Assembly: GCA_963843275.1 (NCBI GenBank)
Contig: CAWJJM010000012.1
Location: 1,054,001 to 1,118,000, forward strand
Source of the DNA: CAWJJM01 sp963843275
GTDB lineage: Bacteria > Acidobacteriota > Thermoanaerobaculia > Multivoradales > JBCCEF01
Reading direction: 5' to 3'
DNA: 64,000 nt
Of the stretch, positions 46,060 through 56,437 are shown piece after piece; within the stretch, counting starts at the first letter, position 1, and each line of letters opens with the position of its first letter. The translations under genes were made by a program, and so were the position numbers. The notes below the pieces were generated by a model. That model was not told the origin of the DNA and did no database searches. It saw only the letters and a list, made by a program, of their open reading frames with translations.

Positions 46060-47529
46060 CTAGCGCTCGACCCAGTAGTTCGGGGCCTCCTTCGTGATCA
46101 CCACGTCGTGCGCGTGGCTCTCCTTGAGGCCGGCGGCGGTGACCCGCATCAGGCGGGCGCGGGTGCGCAGGTCGGCGACGGCGCCGCAGCCGGCCAGCCC
46201 CATGCCCGAGCGCAGGCCGCCGGTGAGCTGCGGCAGCATCTGGTGCACGCTTCCCTTGTACGGGACCATGCCCTCGATCCCCTCCGGCACCATCTTGGCG
46301 AGGCTCTCGCCGGTCTCCTGGAAGTAGCGCTCCGCCGAGCCGCGGGCCATCGCCGACAGCGAGCCCATCCCGCGGTAGGCCTTGAACTGGCGGCCCTGGT
46401 AGAGGATGTTCTCGCCGGGGCTCTCCTCGGTGCCGGCGAACAGCGAGCCGATCATCACGGCGTGGGCGCCGCAGGCGAGCGCCTTGGTGATGTCGCCGGA
46501 GAACTTGATCCCGCCGTCGGAGATCACCGGGACGTCGGTGTCGGCCAGGGCGGCGGCGCACTCGCGGATGGCGGAGACCTGCGGCACCCCGGCGCCGGTG
46601 ACCACCCGGGTGGTGCAGATCGAGCCCGGCCCGATCCCCACCTTCACCCCGTCGGCGCCGCGCTCGACGAGGGCGCGGGCCCCGTCGGCGGTGGCGACGT
46701 TGCCGACGATGATCTGGACCTCGGGGAACTCCTCGCGCAGCCGGGTGGCGGCGTCGAGGACGCCGCGGCTGTGGGCGTGCGACGAGTCGAGCACCAGGAC
46801 GTCGACCTTGGCCGCCACCAGCGCCTGGGCGCGCTCGAGGAAGTCGCCCGCGGCGCCCACCGCCGCGCCCACCCGCAACCGGCCGAGGCCGTCCTTGCAG
46901 GCGTCGGGGTACTCGAGCTGCTTCTGGATGTCCTTGACGGTGATCAGTCCCTTGAGGTTGCCGTCGTCGTCGACCACCAGGAGCTTCTCGATGCGGTGCT
47001 GGTGGAGCTTCGCCTTGGCCTGCTCGAGCGTCGTGCCCTCGGGCACCGTCACCAGCGGCGGCTTGGTCATCAGCTCCTCGACCTTGCGCTCGAGGTTCTC
47101 CTCGAAGCGCAGGTCGCGGTTGGTGAGGATGCCGGCGAGGTGACCGCCGGGCGTCGTCACCGGCACTCCGGAGATCTTGTAGCGCGCCATCAGGTCGAGC
47201 GCCTCGCGGATGCGCGCGTCGGGGCGGATCGTCACCGGGTCGACGATCATCCCCGACTCGGAGCGCTTGACCTTGTCGACCTCGTCGGCCTGCGCCTCGA
47301 TCGGGAGGTTCTTGTGGACGATGCCGAGGCCGCCCTCCTGGGCGAGGGCGATGGCGAGCCGCCCCTCGGTGACCGTGTCCATCGCCGCGGAGACGATCGG
47401 GACGTTCAGCGAGATGCCCCGGGTCAGGCGCGTCGTCAGCTCCACCCGGTTGGGGTGGATCTCCGAGAGGCCCGGGACCAGCGTGACGTCGTCGAAGGTG
47501 AGGGCGAGGGGGAAGTCGGTGGGCGGCAT
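46060..47529 (-). CDS. guaB: inosine-5'-monophosphate dehydrogenase
   Basis: A 489-residue IMPDH. It contains LTFDDVTLVPGLSEI, VSAAMDTVTE, two CBS motifs (about 95-215; KISGVPVTTPGGHLAGILTNRDLRF and IEKLLVVDDDGNLKGLITVKDI), the catalytic loop VGIGPGSICTTRVVTGAGVPQ with Cys about 305, and the flap YRGMGSLSAM. It converts IMP to XMP with NAD, the committed step to GMP. TACAAT lies 6 bases before the ATG with no Shine-Dalgarno sequence, so the transcript seems leaderless, and a palindrome lies directly behind the -10. Confidence 0.96.
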   Translation of the reverse strand: MPPTDFPLALTFDDVTLVPGLSEIHPNRVELTTRLTRGISLNVPIVSAAMDTVTEGRLAIALAQEGGLGIVHKNLPIEAQADEVDKVKRSESGMIVDPVTIRPDARIREALDLMARYKISGVPVTTPGGHLAGILTNRDLRFEENLERKVEELMTKPPLVTVPEGTTLEQAKAKLHQHRIEKLLVVDDDGNLKGLITVKDIQKQLEYPDACKDGLGRLRVGAAVGAAGDFLERAQALVAAKVDVLVLDSSHAHSRGVLDAATRLREEFPEVQIIVGNVATADGARALVERGADGVKVGIGPGSICTTRVVTGAGVPQVSAIRECAAALADTDVPVISDGGIKFSGDITKALACGAHAVMIGSLFAGTEESPGENILYQGRQFKAYRGMGSLSAMARGSAERYFQETGESLAKMVPEGIEGMVPYKGSVHQMLPQLTGGLRSGMGLAGCGAVADLRTRARLMRVTAAGLKESHAHDVVITKEAPNYWVER

Positions 47530-47535
47530 CGTGGG

Positions 47536-47563
47536 ATTGTACCCCGAGGCGAGGTCCTCGGGG
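47536..47563 (-). promoter_or_regulatory. guaB promoter: leaderless TACAAT plus inverted repeat
   Basis: On the minus strand TACAAT (47541-47536) ends 6 bases before the guaB ATG. Immediately upstream of it, CCCCGAGG (47556-47563 read as CCTCGGGG on plus) and CCTCGGGG (47542-47549 read as CCCCGAGG on plus) form perfect 8-base arms around 6 bases, filling the -10/-35 spacer. A dimeric repressor bound there would block the promoter. No known purine operator sequence is recognised. Confidence 0.5.
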
Positions 47564-47591
47564 CAGCCCCCGGGTGGCGCCGCCGCGGCCT

Positions 47592-47939
47592 TCAGGACCC
47601 GATCGGCCAGCGGATCAGCTCGGCCCTGGGCAGCGCCGCGAGCGCCAGGTCGAGGGCGCGGTGGACCGCGAGGACGAGCAGCGCGGCGGCCGGGTGCGCC
47701 CAGCGCACCACCCTCTCGCCGGGCGGGAGGGAGCGGGCGCGGAGCCACAGCCAGCCGAGGAGCAGCAGGTGGACGGTGCGGTAGCTGTGGCGGAAGGCGT
47801 CCGCGCCGCCGGAGTCGATCCAGGCCGTCGCGGGGAGGATCGACGCCCGCGTGCCGAGCGGCCAGGCGATGCGGAGCCAGAGGATGAAGAGGGCCATGAC
47901 GCCGGAGTCGAGCAGGGCGAGGACGACGGCGGGGGGCAC
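47592..47939 (-). CDS. small membrane protein of unknown function
   Basis: About 115 residues from a GTG at 47939, with three hydrophobic stretches: VVLALLDSGVMALFILWLRIAW, VHLLLLGWLWLRAR and AALLVLAVHRALDLALAAL. Between them lies a short loop TAWIDSGGADAFRHSYRTV. No family is recognised. It fills the space between secA and guaB, and hydrophobic periodicity plus ordered charged residues make it more likely a gene than a chance frame. The start could also be the ATG inside GVMALF. Confidence 0.5.
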   Translation of the reverse strand: MPPAVVLALLDSGVMALFILWLRIAWPLGTRASILPATAWIDSGGADAFRHSYRTVHLLLLGWLWLRARSLPPGERVVRWAHPAAALLVLAVHRALDLALAALPRAELIRWPIGS

Positions 47940-48073
47940 GGCCGGCCGCCGGAGCGGCGGGCCGGGGCGGTGGGGGAGACGAGGTGTTCGGCGACCACGG
48001 GACCTCTCGTCCTCGGCACGGGGCACGCGCCCGCATCGGTCCGCGCCGACCGTGGGGGGCCGGGAGGACCGGC

Positions 48074-50793
<2,720 letters not shown>

Positions 50794-51069
50794 GCGTCGT
50801 CCCGTCGCGGAGTGGGGTGGGGTGGAGGCGGCCTGCGGGTAGGGGGAGCACGTCCCGCCGGCGCTTCGGAACAACGGCGATGGTAGCAGAAGAATTCCGC
50901 CCGCCCGGCGTTCCGTCGCCCCTGCCGGCGGCCGTTCCGGGGGGCCGCGCGGTCGCCCGGAAGGGCGCTCGGCGGGGGCGATTCGAGTCGCGGCGCCGGG
51001 GGGGCGCTGCCGCGGCGTCGTGGGGCCGCTGGAGGGGACGCGGCGCCGTGCGTGCGCCCGGGGGCGCCG

Positions 51070-51921
51070 CTAGCGGTCGAGGAGGTAGGCGAGGGGGTTG
51101 ACCGCCTTGCCGTCCAGGTGCACCTCGTAGTGGAGGTGGTACCCGGTGGACCGCCCGGTGTTGCCGACGAACCCGAGGACGTCGCCGCGATGGACCCGTT
51201 GACCGGCGGTCACGGCGATCTTCGAGAGGTGCCCGTAGCGGGTCGACAGGCCGTAGCCGTGCGACAGGTAGACCGACTTGCCGAGGCCGCCGTTGCGACC
51301 CGCCCGGGTGACGACGCCGTCGGCGGTGGCGTGGACCGGGGCGCCCGGCGCGGCGGCGATGTCCAGCCCCTGATGGCGCGCGCGCCGGTGGGTGATCGGG
51401 TCGCGGCGGACGCCGAAGCCGCTGCTGAGGATGCCCTTGGCCGGGGTGATCGCCGGGGTCGAGGAGATCCAGCGGAGCTGCTCGTCGAGGCGCGCCTCGA
51501 CGCGGTCGAGCGTGCCGTCGAGGCGTTCCGCCCGGGCCGAGAGGCCCGCCAGGTCGTCGCCCTCCCGGTCCTCACCGCCGACGCCGGCCTCGTTGCCGGC
51601 GCCCTCGGGGTCGAGGCCCGCCACGATGGCGAGCTCGAGGGTACGGTCCTCGTAGTCGCCGAGCTTGTCCTGGAGCTGCCGGACGCTCCCCTCGAAGGAG
51701 AGGTTGACCTGCCGGAGCTGCTCGTTCTCGGCGCGCAGGCGCGCCAGCTCGGCGGGGTCGGCGCTCTGGTGGAAGCTGGCCCAGAAGGCGGCGCCGGCGG
51801 CCAGCGTCAACACCGCGAACGCCCCGACCACGAGGCCGATCTGGAGGTTGCTGACGCGCCACTTGCGGAGCCGGGCGCGGGCGTGTGGGATGAAGATGAC
51901 GGTGTGGCAGCTCTTTCCCAT
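51070..51921 (-). CDS. M23-family murein endopeptidase
   Basis: A 283-residue protein with one N-terminal membrane helix (about 28-48; LVVGAFAVLTLAAGAAFWASF), a coiled coil (about 55-95; LARLRAENEQLRQVN), a linker, and a LytM catalytic domain with the zinc motifs HQGLDIAAAPGAPVHA (HxxxD), SHGYGLSTRYGHL and YHLHYEV (HxH). It should cut peptidoglycan cross-links from the periplasmic face. The start follows no strong Shine-Dalgarno sequence. It is divergent from the csoR-copA unit. Confidence 0.9.
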   Translation of the reverse strand: MGKSCHTVIFIPHARARLRKWRVSNLQIGLVVGAFAVLTLAAGAAFWASFHQSADPAELARLRAENEQLRQVNLSFEGSVRQLQDKLGDYEDRTLELAIVAGLDPEGAGNEAGVGGEDREGDDLAGLSARAERLDGTLDRVEARLDEQLRWISSTPAITPAKGILSSGFGVRRDPITHRRARHQGLDIAAAPGAPVHATADGVVTRAGRNGGLGKSVYLSHGYGLSTRYGHLSKIAVTAGQRVHRGDVLGFVGNTGRSTGYHLHYEVHLDGKAVNPLAYLLDR

Positions 51922-52130
51922 TCGCAGCTCGACGGTAGCTCAGTTGCAACAGACCGGATCGGGTGCCGCCCACGGTTCCCCCGCACCCGCCCGGCGAAAT
52001 CCAGCAAGATGGGCCCCGCCATTCTACGCTCGCGACCCCGGTTGTCAAGACGGTGGATCGCGGGCAACCCCTTGGACCGCAAGGCCTTATGGCCGAGCGG
52101 CATGGGGCGTCGCCGGGTCCACACTGGACA

Positions 52131-52149
52131 TATACCCCTGGGGGGTATA
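52131..52149. promoter_or_regulatory. CsoR-type copper operator
   Basis: TATACCCC and GGGGTATA form perfect 8-base arms around TGG, ending 10 bases before the csoR ATG. Palindromes of the type TAxCCCC...GGGGxTA are the known CsoR binding sites, and the adjacent gene encodes a CsoR with intact copper ligands. Binding would autoregulate csoR-copA. It is a clear cis-element against the GC background. Confidence 0.8.
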
Positions 52150-52159
52150 GGATCGACCC

Positions 52160-52498
52160 ATGCCCGAGACCGCGACCGGCCGAGCCGCCAAGCCCCGCCG
52201 CCCGACCCGCACCGCGGCGCCCGCCGAGGATCCACGCAGCCGCTCGGTGCGCCGGCGGCTGGCGCGGATCGAGGGCCAGGTGCGGGGCATCGACCGCATG
52301 GTCGAGCAGGGCCGCTACTGCATCGACGTGCTCGACCAGCTCGCCGCCGTCCACCAGGCGTTGCGCCAGGTGGGGAGGGAGCTGCTGGCCCGCCACATGG
52401 AGCACTGCGTCGGCGCCGCCTACGCGAGCGGCGACGCTGCCGAGCGGCGGCGGGTGCACGACGAGATCGCCGAGCTGATGTTCAAGTACAGCCGCTGA
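52160..52498 (+). CDS. csoR: CsoR-family copper-sensing repressor
   Basis: A 112-residue all-helical regulator: SVRRRLARIEGQVRGIDRMVEQGRYCIDVLDQLAAV, then LLARHMEHCVGAA. The ligands Cys54, His79 and Cys83 have spacings of 25 and 4 residues, exactly those of the C-H-C copper site of CsoR, so copper rather than nickel or formaldehyde is the likely signal. An unusual basic, disordered N-terminal tail of about 25 residues precedes the fold. It lies 14 bases before copA, with the operator just upstream. Confidence 0.92.
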   Translation: MPETATGRAAKPRRPTRTAAPAEDPRSRSVRRRLARIEGQVRGIDRMVEQGRYCIDVLDQLAAVHQALRQVGRELLARHMEHCVGAAYASGDAAERRRVHDEIAELMFKYSR

Positions 52499-52512
52499 CC
52501 GGCGGAGAAGAT

Positions 52513-54912
52513 ATGCCATTGCAGCATACGACGGGCGGGACGCGGCCCGGCCCCGCGCCGCCGGAGCGCGACTTCGAGATCTCCGGGATGACCTGTGCGG
52601 CGTGCGCCGCCACGGTGCAGCGCCGCCTGCGCAAGGTACCCGGGGTGGAGGCCGCGGACGTCAACTTCGCCACCCGCCGGGCCCGGGTGCTCGCCGACGC
52701 CGGGGCGGCGCCGGACGAGCGCCTGATCGCCGCGGTGCGCGACGCCGGCTACGACGTGGTCGAGCCGCCGGCGGCGGAGGAGGGGGCGCTCGCCGGCGCG
52801 CTGTCGGCGGAGACCGCCGCGGCGGCACGGGAGCAGAGCCGCTACCGGGAGCTCCGCGCCAAGGCCCTCTTCGCCCTGCCCGCGGCGGTCCTGGCCATGG
52901 TGCTTTCGATGCCGCGGATGCACGCCGCGGGGGCGGTCGGCCGTGCCGACCTCTTCCAGCGCCTGGTGGCGCCGGTCGACCACCTCCTGGGCGCGGCGTT
53001 TCCGGCGCTCTACCGGCTTCCCGAGCGCGGCGTCGATCTCTTCCTCTTCGCCCTCACCCTGGCGGTGATGGCCTGGCCCGGCGCGGGCTTCTTCCGCGGC
53101 GCCGCGCGCGGGCTGCGCCACGGGGTGCTCAACATGGACACCCTCATCGCCCTGGGCTCCGGCTCCGCCTTCCTGTTCAGCGCCGTGGCGACCTTCGCGC
53201 CGGGCGTCTTCACCCGCGCCGGGCTCGGGGCCGACGTCTACTACGAGGCGGTGGTGTGGATCCTCGCCCTGGTGCTCCTCGGGCGGGTGCTGGAGGCGCG
53301 GGCGGTGGGGAAGGCCTCGGCGGCGATCCGCCGCCTGCTCGCGATGGGGGCGCGGACGGCGCGGGTGCGGCGCGACGGGCGGGAGGTGGAGATCCCGGCG
53401 GCGGAGATCCGGGTCGGCGACCTGGTCGTGGTGCGGCCGGGCGAGAAGGTGGCGACCGACGGCCGACTGGTCGAGGGGCGCTCGCCGGTCGACGAGTCCA
53501 TGCTCACCGGCGAGCCGGTGCCCGTGGTCAAGAGCCCCGGGGACGAGGTCGTCGGCGCCACCCTCAACAGCTCCGGGACCTTCACCTTCCGCGCCACCCG
53601 CGTGGGCAGCGACACGGTGCTCGCCCAGATCGTCCGCGCCGTCGAGCGGGCCCAGCGCGACAAGGCGCCGATCCAACGGCTCGCCGACCGCATCGCGGCG
53701 ATCTTCGTCCCCGCGGTGCTGGCCGTCGCCACCGTCGCCCTGGTCGCCTGGTGGCTCCTCGGTCCGCCGCCCCAGGCCGTCTTCGCCCTGGTGGCCTTCG
53801 TCACCGTCCTGATCATCGCCTGCCCGTGCGCCCTCGGGCTGGCGACGCCCACCGCCATCATGGTGGGCAGCGGCAAGGGGGCCGAGCACGGCATCCTCCT
53901 GCGCGGCGGCGAGGCCCTGGAGACGGCGCGGCGGGTGACCACCGTGGTCTTCGACAAGACCGGGACGTTGACGCGGGGCCGACCCGAGGTGACCGAGGTG
54001 GTGGCGGCGGCCGGCGCCGACCCCGCCACGGTGCTCCGCCTCGCGGCGGCGGCCGAGCGACGCTCCGAGCACCCGTTGGCGGCGGCCGTCCTGGCGGCCG
54101 CCGAGGCGGCGGGAGTGGCGGCGCCCGGGGAGGCGGCCCCGGAGGCCTTCACCGCCGTCGCCGGGCGGGGCGTGGCCATGCGGCGGGACGGCCGGGACCT
54201 GCTGGTGGGCTCCGCCGCCTGGCTGGGCGAGCGCGGCGTCGAGACCGCCGAGCTGGCGGCGCGCGCCGACGACCTGGCGGCCGCCGGCCGCACCGCGGTG
54301 TGGGTGGCCGCCGGCGGCGAGCTGGTCGGCCTGCTGGCGGTGGCGGACCCTCTCAAGGAGCGGTCGCCTGCCGCGGTCGCCCGGTTGCGCCGGATGGGCC
54401 TGGAGGTCGTGCTGCTCACCGGCGACCGCCTCGAGGCGGCGCGCACGGTGGCGGCGCAGGCAGGCATCGAGCGGGTGATCGCCGAGGTGCTGCCCGCGGG
54501 CAAGGCGGCCGAGGTGCGCCGCCTGCAGCAGGCGGGGGCGGTGGTGGCGATGGTCGGCGACGGGGTCAACGACGCCCCCGCCCTCGCCCAGGCCGACCTC
54601 GGCGTGGCGCTGGACACCGGTGCCGACGTCGCCATCGAGGCCGCCGACCTGACGGTGATGGGCGGCGATCCGGGGCGGGTGGCCGACGCCATCGAGCTCT
54701 CCCGCGCCACCGTGCGCACCATCCACCAGAACCTCGTCGGCGCCTTCCTCTACAACGTGGTGGGCATCCCCATCGCAGCGGGCGTGCTCTACCCGGTCGC
54801 CGGGATCCTGCTGTCCCCGGTCTTCGCCTCCCTGGCGATGGCGCTGTCCAGCGTCACCGTCGTCACCAACAGCCTCCGCCTGCGCCGCTGGCGCCCCGCC
54901 ACCCGGCCCTGA
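52513..54912 (+). CDS. copA: copper-exporting P1B-type ATPase
   Basis: A 799-residue pump. One N-terminal heavy-metal domain (ISGMTCAACAATVQRRL), eight likely helices, the actuator motif DESMLTGEPVPV, the metal-site CPC in IIACPCALGLATPT, the phosphorylation motif VFDKTGTLTRG, the SEHPLAAAVLAAAE of the nucleotide domain, MVGDGVNDAPALAQADLGVAL, and NxxxxYN in NLVGAFLYNVVG. CPC plus these residues are typical of Cu(I)-ATPases of the CopA group. ATG 52513 lies 14 bases after csoR. It expels copper from the cytoplasm under CsoR control. Confidence 0.95.
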   Translation: MPLQHTTGGTRPGPAPPERDFEISGMTCAACAATVQRRLRKVPGVEAADVNFATRRARVLADAGAAPDERLIAAVRDAGYDVVEPPAAEEGALAGALSAETAAAAREQSRYRELRAKALFALPAAVLAMVLSMPRMHAAGAVGRADLFQRLVAPVDHLLGAAFPALYRLPERGVDLFLFALTLAVMAWPGAGFFRGAARGLRHGVLNMDTLIALGSGSAFLFSAVATFAPGVFTRAGLGADVYYEAVVWILALVLLGRVLEARAVGKASAAIRRLLAMGARTARVRRDGREVEIPAAEIRVGDLVVVRPGEKVATDGRLVEGRSPVDESMLTGEPVPVVKSPGDEVVGATLNSSGTFTFRATRVGSDTVLAQIVRAVERAQRDKAPIQRLADRIAAIFVPAVLAVATVALVAWWLLGPPPQAVFALVAFVTVLIIACPCALGLATPTAIMVGSGKGAEHGILLRGGEALETARRVTTVVFDKTGTLTRGRPEVTEVVAAAGADPATVLRLAAAAERRSEHPLAAAVLAAAEAAGVAAPGEAAPEAFTAVAGRGVAMRRDGRDLLVGSAAWLGERGVETAELAARADDLAAAGRTAVWVAAGGELVGLLAVADPLKERSPAAVARLRRMGLEVVLLTGDRLEAARTVAAQAGIERVIAEVLPAGKAAEVRRLQQAGAVVAMVGDGVNDAPALAQADLGVALDTGADVAIEAADLTVMGGDPGRVADAIELSRATVRTIHQNLVGAFLYNVVGIPIAAGVLYPVAGILLSPVFASLAMALSSVTVVTNSLRLRRWRPATRP

Positions 54913-54938
54913 AGCCCGTCCCGCCGGCGGCGTCCCGC

Positions 54939-54957
54939 GGCGCGCGCCCGGCGCGCC
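54939..54957. terminator. hairpin between copA and murB
   Basis: GGCGCGC and GCGCGCC form 7-base arms around a 5-base loop between the convergent ends of copA and murB, so it could serve both directions. There is no T-run on either side. Confidence 0.4.
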
Positions 54958-55000
54958 ATCCCGGGGTGCCTGCCGCCGTTGGGTCCCCGGGCGGCGGCGC

Positions 55001-55969
55001 TCAGAACTCGCCGACGAACGCGATCTCCACCGCCAACCGGTGGCCGGTGCGGCGCTCGACCTCGTCCTGCACCAGGTCGATGAGGGCACGGACGTCCGCG
55101 GCGCTGGCGCCGCCGGCGTTGATCATGATGTTGGCGTGGCGGCGGGTGATCTCGGCCCCGCCGATGCGGCGCCCCTTGAGCCCGGCCTCGTCGATCAGGC
55201 GGCCGGCGCCGACGCCCTCGATCTTCTGGAAGATGGAGCCGGCGCTCGGCTCGGTGTCGAGCGGCGGGTGGCGCTCGGCCCGCCAGGCGAGGTTCGCCTC
55301 CATCACCTGCCGCATGCGCTCCGGGTCGCCCGGTTGCAGCCGGAAGGTGGCGGCCAGAACCACGTCGTCGCGCTCGTGCAGCACCGAGTGGTCGTAGCCG
55401 AACTCGAAGTACCCGCAGGGGACGGTGCGCCGGTGCCCGTCGGCGTCGAGGATCGCGGCCGACTCCAGGACCTCGGCGATGAAGACGGTGCGCTCGCGCG
55501 CCGGCGGCGGGGAGAGGAAGTGCAGGTTCTGCCACAGGGCGCCCCCCACCGTCGAGGGGATGCCGACGAAGTGCTCGAGCCCGGAGAGGCCGGCGTCGAC
55601 GGCGCGCTCGATCAGGTCGGGATAGACGATCGCCCCGCTCTCCGCCCACAGGGTGCCGGCGCCGGCGTCCACCCGGGCGGCGCCGGCGCGGTTGTGGATC
55701 ACCAGGCCGCGGAAGCCGCGGTCGCCGACCAGGATGTTGGCGCCGGCCCCGAGCAGGAAGTGATGGACCCCGGTGCTCCGGGCGGCGGTGACGGCGGCGG
55801 CGAGGTCGTCGGCGTCGAGCGGCTCGTAGAAGAGGTCGGCGGGACCGCCGATCCGGAAGGTGGTGAAGGGGGCGAGCGGCACGTCGCGCCGCAGGCGCCC
55901 GCCCAGCGCCGTCTGCAGCGCGGCCCGCTGCGCGTCGGTCGGGGAGCCCCCGTCCGCTCCCCGCTCCAC
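55001..55969 (-). CDS. murB: UDP-N-acetylenolpyruvoylglucosamine reductase
   Basis: A 322-residue FAD enzyme: TTFRIGGPADLFYEP, FLLGAGANILVGDRGFRGLVI, GLEHFVGIPSTVGGALWQN, CGYFEFGYDHSV and EPSAGSIFQKIEGVGAGRLIDEAGLKGRRIG, followed by HANIMINAGGASAADV. It reduces enolpyruvate to lactate to give UDP-MurNAc, the early step of peptidoglycan synthesis. GTG 55969 lies 5 bases after the rpiB stop, so the two are in one operon though their pathways differ. Confidence 0.93.
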   Translation of the reverse strand: MERGADGGSPTDAQRAALQTALGGRLRRDVPLAPFTTFRIGGPADLFYEPLDADDLAAAVTAARSTGVHHFLLGAGANILVGDRGFRGLVIHNRAGAARVDAGAGTLWAESGAIVYPDLIERAVDAGLSGLEHFVGIPSTVGGALWQNLHFLSPPPARERTVFIAEVLESAAILDADGHRRTVPCGYFEFGYDHSVLHERDDVVLAATFRLQPGDPERMRQVMEANLAWRAERHPPLDTEPSAGSIFQKIEGVGAGRLIDEAGLKGRRIGGAEITRRHANIMINAGGASAADVRALIDLVQDEVERRTGHRLAVEIAFVGEF

Positions 55970-55974
55970 CCGGC

Positions 55975-56406
55975 TCAGCCCTCGTCGATCATGCGGATCC
56001 GCCGGGCGTGGCGACCGCCCTCGAACGGCGTCGCCAGCCAGAGCCGCACGATCTCGCGGGCGGTCTCCCAGGTGAGCAGGCGCTCGCCGAGCGACAGCAT
56101 ATTGGCGTCGTTGTGCGAGCGCGCCAGGCGGGCCGACTCGGGGTTCCAGCACAGGGCGCAGCGCACCCCCCGCAGCCGGTTCGCCACCATCGCCTCGCCG
56201 TTGCCGGAGCCGCCGAGGACGATGCCCCGCTCGCAGTCGCCGGCCGCCACCGCGGCGGCCACCGGGCGGATGAAGGTCGGGTAGTCCACCGAGTCGTCGG
56301 AGTCGGTGCCGAAGTCCACCACTTCGTGGCCCTCGGCGGCGAGGAGCTCCTTGATCCGCTCCTTGTAGCGGTAGCCCGCGTGGTCCGATCCGATCCCGAT
56401 CCGCAT
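55975..56406 (-). CDS. rpiB: ribose 5-phosphate isomerase B
   Basis: A 143-residue RpiB/LacAB protein: MRIGIGSDHAGYRYKERIKELL, VVDFGTDSDDSVDYP, GIVLGGSGNGEAMVANRLRGVRCALCW and SHNDANMLSLGERLL. In the GSGNGEAMAANK block the catalytic Cys of E. coli RpiB (GTGIGMC-type) is replaced by Gly/Ser, as in the mycobacterial-type enzymes that use Glu. It interconverts ribose 5-phosphate and ribulose 5-phosphate. ATG 56406 has GGGAGGACG upstream. Confidence 0.93.
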   Translation of the reverse strand: MRIGIGSDHAGYRYKERIKELLAAEGHEVVDFGTDSDDSVDYPTFIRPVAAAVAAGDCERGIVLGGSGNGEAMVANRLRGVRCALCWNPESARLARSHNDANMLSLGERLLTWETAREIVRLWLATPFEGGRHARRIRMIDEG

Positions 56407-56437
56407 CCGCGACGTCCTCCCTTTCGTGTTGTCCGGG

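Noticed and set aside
51052..52512. A very long plus-strand frame reading into copA
   Set aside because: The upstream part is the antisense shadow of the M23 peptidase gene and covers csoR in another frame; copA starts at ATG 52513.
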